Assembly: GCF_018143015.1 (NCBI RefSeq)
Contig: NC_054743.1
Location: 25,915,934 to 25,979,933, forward strand
Length of the DNA: 64,000 nt
Reading direction: 5' to 3'
From: Lytechinus variegatus
Taxonomy: Eukaryota; Echinodermata; Echinoidea; Temnopleuroida; Toxopneustidae
The position numbers and the translations under genes were made by a program. Shown piece by piece: positions 22,951 to 36,100 of the stretch. The notes beneath the pieces are model-generated. The model ran no database searches, was not told where the DNA came from, and worked only from the letters and a program-made list of their open reading frames with translations. Every line of letters starts with the position of its first letter. Position 1 is the first letter of the stretch.

Positions 22951-23281
22951 TCATATTTTCCACAAAAAAAACAACAATTATTCGGGTGACAGGATATGTG
23001 CCCATGAATGCTACAATATTGTTCAAGGATTTGGTTTAGAATTAGGCTATATGATTAGGGTAAGTGTTAGGGTTAGCTTCATTGGCAAAGTTTAAAGTTT
23101 GGCTTTTTTGATAATTTTAAAGAGGAATTGTGGCAACAAATGTTGCTTTTAAAGATTAAAATAATCCCTTTTCCCTTCTTTATTTTCTGTTGCCACCTAG
23201 TTTTTTTTCTCCATCCTTGTAGATCCAACACTGTATTGTATGAGTATTGTGTAATGCATTTGTTGTTTTCAAGTAAAAATT
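22951..23281. other. Non-coding stretch
   Basis: No supported gene or element. Confidence 0.35.
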
Positions 23282-23526
23282 AAGTCAGTGGGGTGACCTG
23301 TCTTGTGGCGTAGCGTGCTCAAAAAGTGCGAAGAACGATTGTGTCCTCTCTTATGCTAAAACCAGCTTAACGAGGCAAAGCGATCTTGAAAGCTACATCG
23401 CGAGGTGGTTTTCTTAACCGGTTCGGAAGATCGCTTTGACTGTTCTCACTACACGTTAAACTAGTTTCGACTGAACTAGTCTCCAGTAAAACTAGTTTTG
23501 GGAAGGTAGTGAGAACGGTGTCTATG
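23282..23526 (+). mobile_element. MITE, GAGGCCGTTCT / AAACTAGTTT family, truncated copy 2
   Basis: Matches the right-hand 60 per cent of the element at 18355-18781: gtggggtgac, the agcgtgctcaaaa region, aaccagcttaacgaggc and the closing ggtagtgagaacggtgtc. The left end is missing, so the copy is 5'-truncated or decayed. Confidence 0.6.
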
Positions 23527-25059
23527 GTTTTAACCTGAATATTGATCTTGGGCCTATTGCAAGCAGAGTATGATCCTGTCCTTTTCCATGCACTTTTTCA
23601 TTGCCAAAGACCACATTAAAGCAACACATTACAGGTCACTCACCTTTGAATAGCAACAGCCACGCATTTTATGGCATCATAAAACTATAATTCAGTAATA
23701 ATTGTTTTCTCAAGGTTCTCTTAAAGGGGAAAAATTACAGAGAGAAGAGTAGCAGTGCTTCTCAACCATTTTTACTAGAGGACCACTTTGACTCTCAGAT
23801 TTTTTTTGAGGCCCACCCACCCAAAATTTATGATAAAGTCAATTTTGATGAAAAATATGTTGAAATTTGAAAACAAAGCTCTGAAACACAATTGTAACAA
23901 ACAGTTTAAGAACTAATCGTCCAGTAAAACAGTGCTACCTGTAGTAATATCAGTAAAGTGTAGATTCAAGAGCAATAAGGCAAATACCCTTTTAACCCCT
24001 TCTCATTTTTCTTTAAGTATATTAAACAGTTTTTAGATGTGATATTGATTTAATTGATGAAAGGGTTAAGCTTTGTACTCCTTTTGTACATGATAGTGAA
24101 CTATTCGACCTTGATCATATTTAAGCTTTGAAAGATAACCCGGTGTCGGGGATCGCAATCATTTTGCTAAATGCGACTAGATGACATCCCCAATCATAAG
24201 GTATCATCGTTATGGTAATAGAAGATGACCCAACCTGTCTTCATGGATACAGGGATATCTGGTAGCTCAGTGTTCCCTGTTCACATTAGTGAACTTCTTG
24301 TATAAGCTCTTTAATCATTGTGTTTTGGGGATGGTGTCTCTCCTTGATAGCAGGACATCATAAAGAAAATGATATTTGCTTTTATTTCACCATTTGGAAT
24401 GAATGAATCAAATGGATACATGTGTCTGTCTATAGGCCTACTGTAAACTTCACAATCAGATAAAATACCATAACTATTTGTGCTTAGCCCTTCATACAGA
24501 GTATCCACAGTAATGTGACAAATCTGTTGCATCTCTGGTGTATGATATCAGACAAAATACTGTCTTTGAACTTGCATCTTACAATGTTCAAGTTATAGGC
24601 CTACTTACATGTAGTTTACAAGGACAACTCTTTTGTTGTATAGAGGCTTTTGCTAATCCAAGAAAAGAAATTATTAATTTTGTATTGTGTGAATGACCCC
24701 TTCTTTGATGGCTAATCAAATTTGGTGTGTGGGTGATTTGTGCACTGCTCTGATTTCAATTTCTCTCAGGTCACTGGCTGGTGAATGAAGTTTGATTTGA
24801 TTATAGATGTATTTATCTCATTCATTGTTATTCCATTGATTGAGGACATGTTGATGATATTCTTTTGAAAATCAGAATGGTATTCTGTTCAGTAAATGCG
24901 AGCATCTCTGTTGCGCAAGGCTCATATTTCGTTGTATTTACAGTTTTACCTGACGACAACAATGAATTTCCTTACTCTATGGAAATTCTTCATCCCTTTG
25001 ATGGTATCGATCGCTATCGGTACAAGTACACGCGATCCGCCGATGCGGAGGCACGGCCA
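23527..25059. other. Non-coding stretch with one hAT-like end
   Basis: At 23753-23767 the word CAGTGCTTCTCAACC resembles the terminal repeat of Charlie-type hAT elements (CAGTGGTTCTCAACC), and the following agaggacca and gaggcccacc fit that family too. I could not find the other end. The rest shows no gene. Confidence 0.35.
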
Positions 25060-25284
25060 GAATTGTGTGACCTTTGACCGTGCGAGGAATTTTGGCCAGG
25101 GCCTGGTGCTGCTATCGTTCATAAACTCTTTGGCGGGCACCTGTTGCGGTCCTGGTGCTGATAAAAGCAGCACCAAAATAGCCCTGGCCTGGCTCAGACT
25201 ATTTTGGCCCGCGCCATTCATAAACTCAAAATTTTACAACTTAGCCCGGGCCTGGCCCGGGCCAGCGAGTTACTGAAAGGGGTA
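25060..25284 (+). repeat. GC-rich inverted-repeat fragment
   Basis: A GGCC-rich segment with internal inverted phrases (gttcataaactc...cattcataaactc; tggccagggcctgg...ggcctggcccgggcc) that ends in gaaaggggta, the same terminal word as the TACCCCTTTC MITEs. It is probably a further member or relative lacking a recognisable left end. Confidence 0.4.
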
Positions 25285-26446
25285 CAAATAAAGTAAATTT
25301 TGCATTGCTCTGGTTTTTCCTCACCAGTATGATTTACAGGACTTACACCTCCCTCTGGCTGCTAACAAATATTCTCCATATATTTAGTTATTATTCTACT
25401 GCTCCTTGGTCCTTATTACCTGACCCCTTGTATAGGATTTCAGGCCATAGGTCCTCTGGTTGTTTCTACCTCCATCTTAACAGGCCCTATTTTATTCAAT
25501 CTCTCTGCCATGGTTTGGTGGAAGGTTATTTCTTTCTGATCTCTGACTGGATTCACTCCATCATCTTATTTCTCATCCCTCCTCAGCTGACAAGCGTAAA
25601 CTGACCCTATTCCTGGATGGAATAGATAGAACAATGTTTCTCCTGTCTTTCCTCCATCCTCTCTGTTCTCTCAAAGTGCTCTCCTGGGCTGTCTGCCCTG
25701 GTTTCCTCTCAAGATAACCCCAGAGCTTTCCAATATTAAAGAGACAAATCGGGTGGTTCATGTGACTATAAAATCAGATTTGTTTCCATTCAATTTCATC
25801 ATGTAATCATACAAATGATCAGATAGAAATGCCAATTATATTTTCAATCCAATCATAGGCTTTCATGTAGAGATCTTTTTTCTTCAAATACGGATTGTGT
25901 ATATATAGGCCTATAGGCCTAGCTAAAGAATATAGTTGAACTATCAAATTAACAAATAGATAATAAACAGGTAGACATACATGTACATACGTGTATTTAT
26001 TACAGTCATTGTTTGTCGTCTCTGACTACATTTAGCTTCTATGTTTGTTTCTTGTAGTTGTTGTTTACTGTATAGACTATTACTAAACTTGCCGCTGTCA
26101 CTCAAATGTCCTGCAGTTTATGACTCGGGAGGTGAAGAAGAGGAGAAGGGGAAGGGGGGGAGGAGGTGGAGCCTTTTGTATGATGATATTATAAAGTATT
26201 TGTAGAACTATTGAAGAGGGAGGAGAAAAAAGTAACCCCAGACTCACCCCCCCCCCTCCATGTGAATTTTCTTTGAAGTTGATTGGATCATGGACCTACT
26301 ATTGGATGGAGCATACATAGGCTAGGCTAATCCTGTGTGTGCTTCATGGATGGGGAATTGTTTTTAGATATTCTATCCATCCATCAATCTAGATGATCAT
26401 ATTATCTGTTGTGGATTCCATTCCTGGAGTACCCTTCAATTCTCAC
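25285..26446. other. Non-coding stretch
   Basis: No supported exon. There is a purine-rich run (gaggtgaagaagaggag...) near 26130 and a C run near 26248. Confidence 0.4.
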
Positions 26447-26923
26447 TAGGTGGTTTCAAACCGCCTCGATCACAAGAATCTCCGTTAAATTACGAGAACT
26501 TTTTAAGGCTAAAAAATACCCGTTAAATATTCCTGCATTCACACCGCCCCGAAACACATCCTTCGGGATAAGTTCCCAAAGTTACGAGCATGCGCAGTAT
26601 GGTCTGATAAGCAGGCAAGGCGCGAGATTCAAAATCACTAGCCCAGCAGCCACCCACGCCGCCGCGCCCAACGACACGCTGGGCTAAAAGTTCCCGTAAT
26701 TTGCTTTCACATCGCCAAAATACCTGCGACCTTGGAAAAATCCCCACGAAAGTTCTCGTAATTTCGCCAAGTACCTACTATTTAGCGGGTATTTTCTTTC
26801 GGGGATATTACGCGTAGTTTGCTTTCACATTACCAAAATACCTGGTATTTTCTGATCGGGGTAAATTTCCCGATCAGAGAATACCTGGAACTGGCGAACT
26901 TCGAGGCGGTCTGAAACCACCTA
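26447..26923 (-). mobile_element. Non-autonomous inverted-repeat element, AGGTGGTTTCA family, copy 2
   Basis: Ends TAGGTGGTTTCAAACCGCC and the complement of aggcggtctgaaaccaccta. The outermost TA may be the target duplication. It contains hairpin gatcggggtaaatttcccgatc and the segment cagtatggtctgataagca, both shared with the 1223 copy in inverse orientation. At 477 bp it is longer than copy 1 and more symmetric. Confidence 0.7.
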
Positions 26924-27005
26924 ATGACCAGCAATTGATGCACCTGTGTTTACTATTCAAGAACTCATATGATTTGGAATTTCATAGTGGAGCATTAGTC
27001 CTGCC

Positions 27006-27511
27006 GGGGGGGGGGGGGGGGGGGGGGGCACTCGACCAAAAATGTGGGTGGGGGTGTGCCGCAGGCGAGACAAAAACGGGGGCCTTGGAGCGGGCTTATT
27101 GTAAAAAGGACGGTCCTCGGAACGACAAATGTTTGTGAAAACGGGGGTCCTTGGAACGGATCGCCAGCGTGTGAGTGCGTATGCATCCCTATGGAACGGC
27201 CATGCGTGCATGATGCAGCTAGCGCGGCCTCCGCCCGGGGAGCTCTGCGGCCGCTTTTCACCAAAATTGCAGCTCATTCAATGCGATCGGAGCGGTGTAA
27301 CAAAAATATGCGAAGCTTTGGAGCGGATTTCCCTCTTTTTTCTCGATAAGAAGAAAATGCTATGCCTTGGAGCGGCTTTCTTTGTTCTTTTTCTCAACAA
27401 GGCAAAAATGCTATGCCTTGGAACGGAAATTTGAGTGTGAAAATGGGGGTCCCCTCCGCGGCACATACCCACTATGCATTATATACTGAGTGCCCCCCCC
27501 CCCCCCCCCCG
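27006..27511 (+). mobile_element. Poly-G/poly-C ended MITE with CCTTGGAACGG repeats
   Basis: A run of G followed by CACTCG opens the element, and GAGTGC followed by a run of C closes it, making homopolymer-tipped inverted repeats. Just inside, gtgggtgggggtgtgccgc pairs with gcggcacataccca. The interior repeats CCTTGGAACGG or CCTTGGAGCGG about seven times. Open frames seen here follow from the low stop content of the repeats and are not genes. Confidence 0.65.
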
Positions 27512-29022
27512 GGATTCCTGCCTGGTCAATTCAGTACGTATAGATCCGTTAAAACCACTTGGGCCCAATTTTGTAGTGCCGTGAATGAGTGAATTATTGA
27601 ATAGATGAATAAATGAACAAATGATTGGGAGAATTATGAATGAGTAATTGAATAAATGAATGGATGGATGAATGAATTAATTAATTACTGAGTGAATGAC
27701 TGAATGAATAAGTGAGTGAAAATGGTAAATGAACAAATGGAATGGATAACTTAGTGAATGAATGAATGAATGAACAAATGAATGAATGAGCAAATGAATG
27801 GATGAAGGAATGAATGACTAAAAACAATAATAAATGAAGGGACAAAATTAAACAAATATGCCTACATGAAGATGAAGTAATGCCTTGTTAACTATTGGTT
27901 CATTTTATGAGCTATTGATCTGAATGCCTTGTGACAGGTATCCTTGCATAGCAGAACATGGAAAGTGAGAGCTGTGACCATGGCCTAGTCCCCATCTTCT
28001 AATCAAATCAACCATTTATTCTTGTTAATTACCTGTCATTTAATTGACTTGCAGCCACCACAAGTGTGATAGTTATTTGGATGTAGAATATCAAGCACTT
28101 TGGATATGACTTTTAACCAGTGTTGATTAATCATGTCGAAGTGTTCAATGTGTGATCACTAAGTCATGTCATCTTTCATTCTAATTAATCTCTCAATACA
28201 TCTTTCACAACTGTTTCAATTACATGGTTATGGCAAATGATTTCCTTATTGAATTGTCATGGACATTAATTTCTCTAGTCGTAATTAAAATGAGAAATTA
28301 CGTTGGAAAGATTTTGCTTCCTGAGTTTTAGGGGAACTGTATATGTATAGTACTTTGAGAAGACTTGATTTGAGAATTTGGTCCTAATCATTTGAAAAAT
28401 CTGTTGCCAAAATAGCTGTTGGCAAACTTTTATTTTAGAAAACATGGAACTTGTCAAGTTACAGAAATGAAACATCCCAGTTCTATACATGCACTTTTGC
28501 CCTTATTTATGATAAATTTCATAATGGTCCTACAATGGTGTGCTTGTAATGTGTATGCCTTTTCCTGAAATGCAAACTACTGTTTTATTTTTTAATTGTT
28601 TTGGATGTTTGACAATATATAATTGATACTGCACGATGGCCATAGAGTTTTATGAAGAAAATGCTTTCTGTGTGTGGTTGGTGATATTTTGTTTGCATTT
28701 CTGTTCATTTTGTCTACTTAGATTTTCTCTATTCTGTTTCATTGTTTTTCAAGGTATGTATAGCTTTATGGCCTATCGACTTCGAGCCATTGTATTTTAC
28801 TTTTTATAGCCATTGTATTCTACTTTTAAGGCCCACATTTTTTTCTATTATAGACCTGAACAGATATCATCATCATCCAAAATCCAATAGATACGAGCCA
28901 AGTGTTTATCTCCATGTAAGTCATGTAAGCCTGTGAATGCAATATGTGTTATACCATCAACATAACTTTCTGGATGAGAGCCTTTTATTGAACTGTCCTT
29001 GTCATGTCCTTGTCCATTACAG
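27512..29022. other. Non-coding stretch with a (GAAT)n minisatellite
   Basis: About 27585-27835 is a degenerate gaatgaatgaatga repeat. The remainder, up to the XPO4 exon at 29023, is AT-rich and probably XPO4 intron. No earlier XPO4 exon was recognised. Confidence 0.5.
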
Positions 29023-29199
29023 CTCCACCAAGATGACCAACAGTACATGGAAGCATTTGATCAGCTGTTAGAATGTTGGACATCCCTGCTAAGTGAGGCC
29101 ACCCACTTCCCTCCAGCATACTTCTGTAGCCACGCAATCCAGATATTCAACTGCTACCTCCAGAGTCACTTGGGGGCGCCAGATGGAACTAGGGATCAG
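29023..29199 (+). CDS. XPO4: XPO4 exon, first one visible
   Basis: Opens after tccattacag and closes before gtaagt, 59 full codons. HQDDQQYMEAFDQLLECW aligns with the vertebrate DKDDMVYMEAYDKLLESW, and the exon ends APDGTRDQ (vertebrate APDGTRN). It begins and ends in phase 0, so a preceding exon ending in phase 0 is expected upstream. Confidence 0.93.
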
Positions 29200-32100
29200 G
29201 TAAGTTTGACCAGAGACAATTTTTTTTGTGGGGGTGGAAACGAGGATATTGGTTACGGTTATATTTTTATTTGATACACTTTTCATCTAATGTCTGGAAT
29301 AGAATTTGAAAATTCTAGTGTTAATGTATACAGCACTTATATAAAATTAATGGAATTGAAACATATCAAATACCCTATCCCCATTTCATCACAAGGTTTA
29401 GTCAATTGCTGCTAGTGATTCATGCATGCCACATGTATGTTTTTCATTTTGTAGAATATGTGGATTTTATTTTTTCTTTTAGTTTTGTTATTTTTTTCTT
29501 GAGGGAGAATGTTACTTGTTGTGGGGTGATTATACTGGGTTAAGAAGCTAATTATGTTATTTTTCTGTGAATGAGTCAATATGCAATACTTATGAGAAAT
29601 TTATGTGAAATGTACTGCTCTTCTTTTAATCAAGTTTGTTTATTCATTTTCCCTCTTTCCACTTGAAATTAAGAAACAGAATGGAGATGCAAGTGAAGAT
29701 GATGAAGATGAAGAAATTAACGAAGTGGAGGAAGATGATAGAGATCTATATGCTGATCAGCTGATAAGTGTAGCAGCCATGGGCAGAGCAACACCACAAC
29801 ATAGTATACCTATATTAACAAAGTAAGTAAGCATTCTTTAGAAAGGGAAACTTGTCTGATCTATTGCTTGTTTTGTTGTTGTGATTTTTATTTTCTATGA
29901 AATGTCCACTCTTCTCCTCCTCCATGAACTCATCGATTTTGGGGGTAGTATTTTATACTGTGTTTGAATAAAATTACTGCATGATTTGGGGTTTCTTTTT
30001 CTTGAAAAAAATCACATTTTACTCGTTTCTATTGCAGAAAAGTTGAAAACACTTTCAGGTTGTCACCCAGAACTCTAGTTTAATCTGACTCAAAAACTGC
30101 TGTAATTATTTTCACAAGTTTGGCAGCCATACCATTAATATTTATTTGTCTTCTTTGAAAAAGTAGGGTTTTCTTTTATTAAATATCTTTACAGATATAT
30201 CCCTTGAATTTCCTCATTTAAAAATATTTTCCTCGTTTTGAAGTCCTTCAAATATTGCGATACAATGCATGTGTATTCTTTTAATTTCAAATATGTCTTC
30301 TCTTTTTCTGTTTTTTTTTTTTTCTTAGGTTTCTGGAAGACAGAGCACACAGATTACACAATCATCTAAATAGGCATCAGCACCAACAGCATCATAATGT
30401 AGATCTAGATATTAAAGGGCTTCATCAAATATTTGAAGACGTCCATTGGCTTACGTTAATAACAGGTAAGCTTATCAGGGGTCTGTCTTACAAAGACTCA
30501 CAATCAATTCAAATCAAGCTCAACCTGATAGTTATCAGGAATTGCTTACAGATAGGAAATAGATCATTCACGATTTCAGGTTTTTTTTAATCTGTTAAAG
30601 GAAACCAATACCCAAGATGATAAGCAATCTTACTGCAAAGAGTAAAATAAGAGGAACAATTTAAAACAAGTTTCATCAAAATCGGTTATGAATTAAGCAA
30701 GTTAGGGACGTTTAAAAACTCTCTATTTGCTTTGTACACTTTTTTTCAGATTTTTCCCTATTATATTGAAAATTGCATATTGCCTCATTCTGAGCATAAC
30801 ATATGTAATGGGAAAATATAATTCACACCACATATGTCAAGGTCAGGAGAAAATGATGTGAAATATGATGTAAAATAAAGGGGAAAATCTAAAAATATGT
30901 GTACAAAACAAATGTCGGGTTGTCCACAAGATCAGCCATTTTGAAGCATGTTTGCCAATTTGAGGATCCCCATAGAAAGTACAACCAGACTTTTTAAATC
31001 TCCATAACTCGCTTTAGTATTCTGTAACCGATTTTGATGAAACATTTTTTAAATTGTTCCTCTTATTTTACTCTTTCCAATAAGATTGCTTCTCTTCTTG
31101 GGTTTGGTTTCCTTTAAGACGTGGCGTAGGAATGGTAATCAGTAAGATCTTGATTTGTTCCGTAATGCAAAGTCAACCCAGTGAACTCCGTATGTGACCT
31201 CATATGATCACTTAATCGCTATTTTCTATCCTCCCTCATGTATGTATATATTCCCAAAACCATTTGAAGAAACCAAAGAATTTACAGTAGAAGTATACAA
31301 ATTAAGATATGACAATCCTTTCAAAATGTACTATGTACATCTAAACCGTTATATGCTGGGGCTATCGGAAATGATATGTGTTTGTTTTCTGATTATGAAA
31401 AGTTTTAAAGATTGGTTATTTTATGGAATCGCTCATAACGATGATGCAAATGATAGCAAAATGTGTCTTTTTACTACTTTGATCCTACTCCTACAGGCCA
31501 CCTTCTAGCAGACGACTTCCGTGGCGAGACACCGATCATTCCAGAGCAGCTTATACGATACTCCCAGCTAGAATCTCAACATGTAAATACAGATGTCACA
31601 CTAAAGGTTTTAGGTTCAATACAAGAAGACCCCTCTTCAATACCAGGTCATGAAAAGGCTGATAAAGTCATTAGGTAGGTACAAGAATACATTGAGTATT
31701 TAAACTTAATGCTTGTTATTTCAAGTGAAATTTGTCATGTTGACATTAGATGTTTTCCTTCTGTTATGACATGGAAAACTTCTGAATAAACATTAGTTCC
31801 CTTGACAATGATATTTTGTTGTAGTCATTGCAAGAAATATTTTTGTTTGCTGGATGGGTAGTGGTGCTAAAGGCAGAGGTCTGTTGAGGAAAGAGTGGGA
31901 ATCAATCGCAACTCTAAAAATCTAGGGTACTGGATTTTCAACCAATGACATTACAGCATTCAAGTAGCTTATAACAATACTTGCAACCTATCATTGATAA
32001 CAAATTTCATGAAACAATGCCCACTCACCCTTATATCATTAATTTTCAAATATTTTCAGGTTAGCTGCAGCTGTCCTCCGTATCTCTGAGATTGAGAGGA

Positions 32101-32929
32101 GGGCCGTTCAGGCCCAGCTAGGTGATCTATGGAGTCCTCAGGTCGGAAGTACGGTGGTTTGGTTTCTACGGCGATGGCTCTCATCTTATCTCATGCTCAA
32201 CGAATCTTACTATCAAGAGGTATAGTCAAAGGCTAGCATTTTGTAAATTATAGCATAATTTTCTTTTTATTTATTGATTTGTCTCATTTACATGGGATGA
32301 CCTTGTCAGTGACTTGAACACTTTTAATCTGAAAGAGAGAGAGGAAAGGACATAGAAGAAAATAAGAGTGTAAAGAAATTGTGTACCGGGTAACTCTGTC
32401 CTCTTATTGGTAAATTAAATCGATTTTCCTAAGTTTTAGGTCATTTTGCTGAAGGGCTGAATGAATATATTTTGATATGTAAATAATCTTTGTCACTATA
32501 CATTGTTGTTCTTTCAGCTAAGCGTACCCCTGGCAGTTTGTTTTGGTAAGGGTACTGAAGGGAGTAATTGGCTGACTGGTTTTCTTCTTGAGAAGTGCCT
32601 TTCAAATCTATCGGTGTGGAGCGGTGAACATGAGCTAGCCAACGATACAGTGGATCTTCTAGTAGCTCTGGTGGAGAAAAAAGAAAGGTAAAGTTATCAA
32701 AATGAAAATTGGGGGTTTTTCGAGTTTGGAAATAGCAACTACACGTTATCTATGTTGGTGGTGATGATGTTGATGCTGTCCCTAGGTGATGATAAAAGCG
32801 GTGGTATTAGTGGTGGTGATGATGGTGGGGTAGTGTTGGCGGTTGTAGGGATGATGGTGGTGATGATGAAAATGGTGGTGATTGTGGTGAAGTTCCTTTT
32901 GGTGATGGGGAAGTTGATTCTGGTGATGG

Positions 32930-32967
<38 letters not shown>

Positions 32968-32998
32968 CTGGTGATGATGATGATGATGATGCTGGTGG

Positions 32999-33071
<73 letters not shown>

Positions 33072-33073
33072 GG

Positions 33074-33104
<31 letters not shown>

Positions 33105-36100
33105 GATGATGCTGGTGATGATGATGATGCTGGTGATGATGATGCTGGTGATGATGATGATGATGAAGATGATGCTGGTGATGATGATGATGCTGGTGAT
33201 GATGATGACGATGATGAAGAAGGTGATAAGGACAATGATGATGATGATTATACTGTACACTTAACACATTGCATCCCTTATCCCAAGATAGAGAAAACCT
33301 CTTGTCTCTGTACATTCTACCTGATGTCATATCTGTTGTTATCCCCAGATGTATACCTGCTCTGCAGTGTGAGAGCTTCTGGACCATAGCTAAGCAGCAT
33401 GCAAGCAGTTCACCACCCCTAGACCTTCTCCCTCTGGACATCAAATCAAATCTGATGAAAGCATTGGTCCTGGCAGGGTCATTAGCGAACAACCAAGAGA
33501 TCAAAGACAGGTTTATGCAGGAGGTAACTTTTTATATTCTCGTATTTGGTTTGCCGATTTTCATGTTTAGTTGGGTTGATTGTATTTGAATTAACATACA
33601 TGTATGAAAATAAATGAAATGATATTAACTACTAGGCATTTTTATGTAATAATCAACCCTTTTGCACGTCCAACCCCCATTTTTCATTATTTTTTTTTCA
33701 TTCACTGTGCTGCTGTAATACTCCATGACAAATTTAGAGCACTACAACTTTTCATATAACCAACATGTAAGAAGCAAAGATATATCACTTCAGGAAGGCC
33801 TAATATATGCATATTCTGGGTTTGGCTTTATAGAAGTGCACAAGCATTTCATAATCCTCCCAGGTACCAATTTAGCTCACCTGGATTGAATGTAGCACAT
33901 TGAGAATATATTTCTTTCTGAAAGGAAATAAATCCATGTCTGGGATTTCGAACCCACAAACCTCAGTTTCAAAGTTTGGAGAGTTATCCACTTAGCCTCA
34001 ATACACTGCTGTGTGACAAGCTCAGGGGATAAGTCTCCGGACTTTGAACCACAAGGTCCTGGGTTTGAATCCTTGCCATTCTCCACCCAGGTGCTGAAAA
34101 TGGTTACCCGTAGAAAGGACTTCCTTGAATGCTCAAACATCTGATTTGTGTAGCAGTGCTAAAGCTGGGATAATAATGTGCAGCACGTAAAAACATTATG
34201 TCAAGTGTTATGATTATATTATGATTATTAATTAAGTCAAGTTCAATACATCATCTACTGCACTTTCCTTTCCACAGGTCCTTCTCCCAGTCCAGAATCG
34301 CTTCAAGGGATTGGTCCAGCAGGAGGACTTTGTCAGAAAATCCCAGGATGAATCCCTCAAGTCAACCCTCTGCATGCTTCTGAGCCACATCCGGGGCATC
34401 GTCATGGGAACCCGCTTCAACTCTGCCGATGAGCTTTTTCTCTTCACCATGCCCCTTGCCACGGAGTCGGTTTCACTCATCAGGACCTATCATAATTGCT
34501 CTGATGTTGTCGAGATGGTGTTGGAAATGTTTCTTGAGATGGGCAGGAGACAGCTGACCTACCTCAATAAGGTTGGTTTGTGATGATGATCGATGATACT
34601 TAGTTACAATTAGGAATGACGATGATGATGATGATGGTGATGATGTATGAGGATGAGAAGGGTTATGATGATGGTGATGGGAGTAGTGATGATGAGAGTA
34701 GTGATCCTGATGGTGGCTTTGATGGTTGCTGATGACAGTGAAAATACTTGATATTTTTTTAAAGTAACAGGACTTCAAAGCAAAAGGAATTCACACCTTA
34801 CTTTTTTTAACTCTCTAGATGTTCAAACTTGGTCACTCTATTGTTCTGACCTTGACTGCCTGGACATACACGTAACAAAGAATTATGGCTGTCACTGGCA
34901 TTGTCAATGCTCCTGGGGACCGTTTCATCAACATTTTTGTCTGACAAGTTGTCAGATCTGACATCTTTCCTTGATTCTGATTGGCTGAGAGGCACTGTTA
35001 CTATGGTAACTGTCGGATAAAATGGGACTTGTAGGATAAAACGTCCGACAAGTCCTTTCATGAAACGCTCCCCTGGGCTTTAACCTGGCCACCACGGTGA
35101 TGCACAGCCATTCCCAGGAATAAATATTCCACCCCATACCCATTCACTACTCTTGCGTCAAGTGCAATTATAATGTGAATAGATTTCCCATGGTTTGAAC
35201 TGATGACCCTCTAACTGCAAAGCAAGAGTTAGAACCACTAGACCGTAATGCATCAAGATCAACAGAATGTGGCCTGGCTGGCAGAAGGATGTCAGAATTT
35301 CAATTCAATTTGGTCATGTTGGTCAGGAAGAATGGCATTTAACCTGTGCATGTTTTGTACCTTGTGCTTGAGCTAATAACCAGAATTGAAATTCACACTG
35401 CACACACACACTGAACCTACCCCCCCTTCTGCTAGCCAGTTGACAAACTGGTCTGTCAGGTAGAACTATTCTTTTACCCAAACTAAGATATTTGAACTTG
35501 TCTTCTTTCAAACCCTCCTCCCAGGCAAACTCCTTCAAGCTGTACGAGATCTCATTGTCCCTCCTGGAGACCTACAACCAGTGCAATCTGGGTAAGCAGA
35601 CGCACGATGTCCTAGCGGAAGAAGAGCAGTACCACGACATATCCATCCTGATTGAATTACTTACAGAGATCATCTCCAAAGACATGACTGATTTCCTGCA
35701 TGATGGTAAGTCCTGGGGGTGTTCCAGAAAGCTGTTTGTAAATTTATGAATGGCTCTACGCTCTACCAGTGATACCTTCTTATGGTACAAATGTAAATTA
35801 ATGAAAAATAGATTAGCACCCAAGAATATGTTCCAGTCGTTCGTGAATTCATTTGCAACTTATGATCACCTTTATAGAATATTGATGTCAGTAGAGCATA
35901 AAGGTAGCAAATTCGTGTACATGGTTTACAATGAACTTAGAGGGTAGGATAATTTTACAATTGATTGTTACTCATTTATGTGTGATACATTTCACTGATC
36001 AGCCTACTTAACTCTTGCGTGTGTGCCTTGTAGCAAGATTTTTACTTTTACTCCTTCGTGTACCATACTGTGTCGGTGACAAAGAACTCTTGTATGTGCG

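Noticed and set aside
23753-23767. Full hAT (Charlie-type) transposon
   Set aside because: Only one terminal word is seen; no opposite end, 8-bp duplication or transposase frame was found.
26935-27592. Several overlapping GC-rich open frames on both strands
   Set aside because: They lie in the poly-G/poly-C ended element; composition keeps frames open and no domain is visible.
1-29022. N-terminal XPO4 exons
   Set aside because: I looked on the plus strand for the conserved N-terminal stretches of exportin-4 and found no convincing match. Short exons could still be hidden, so absence is not proven.
32739-33504. Long open frames reading poly-Met/Val, poly-His, poly-Ser and poly-Ile on both strands
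   Set aside because: All come from one (GAT)n repeat in an XPO4 intron; no frame has a start, splice context or domain.
34012-34090. tRNA gene
   Set aside because: A and B boxes are present, but the acceptor stem does not close and the body continues into a SINE core shared with the adjacent inverted copy.
35750-35947. 65-codon open frame next to an XPO4 exon
   Set aside because: It overlaps a half copy of a GTTTCAT-type MITE and starts after the donor at 35706.
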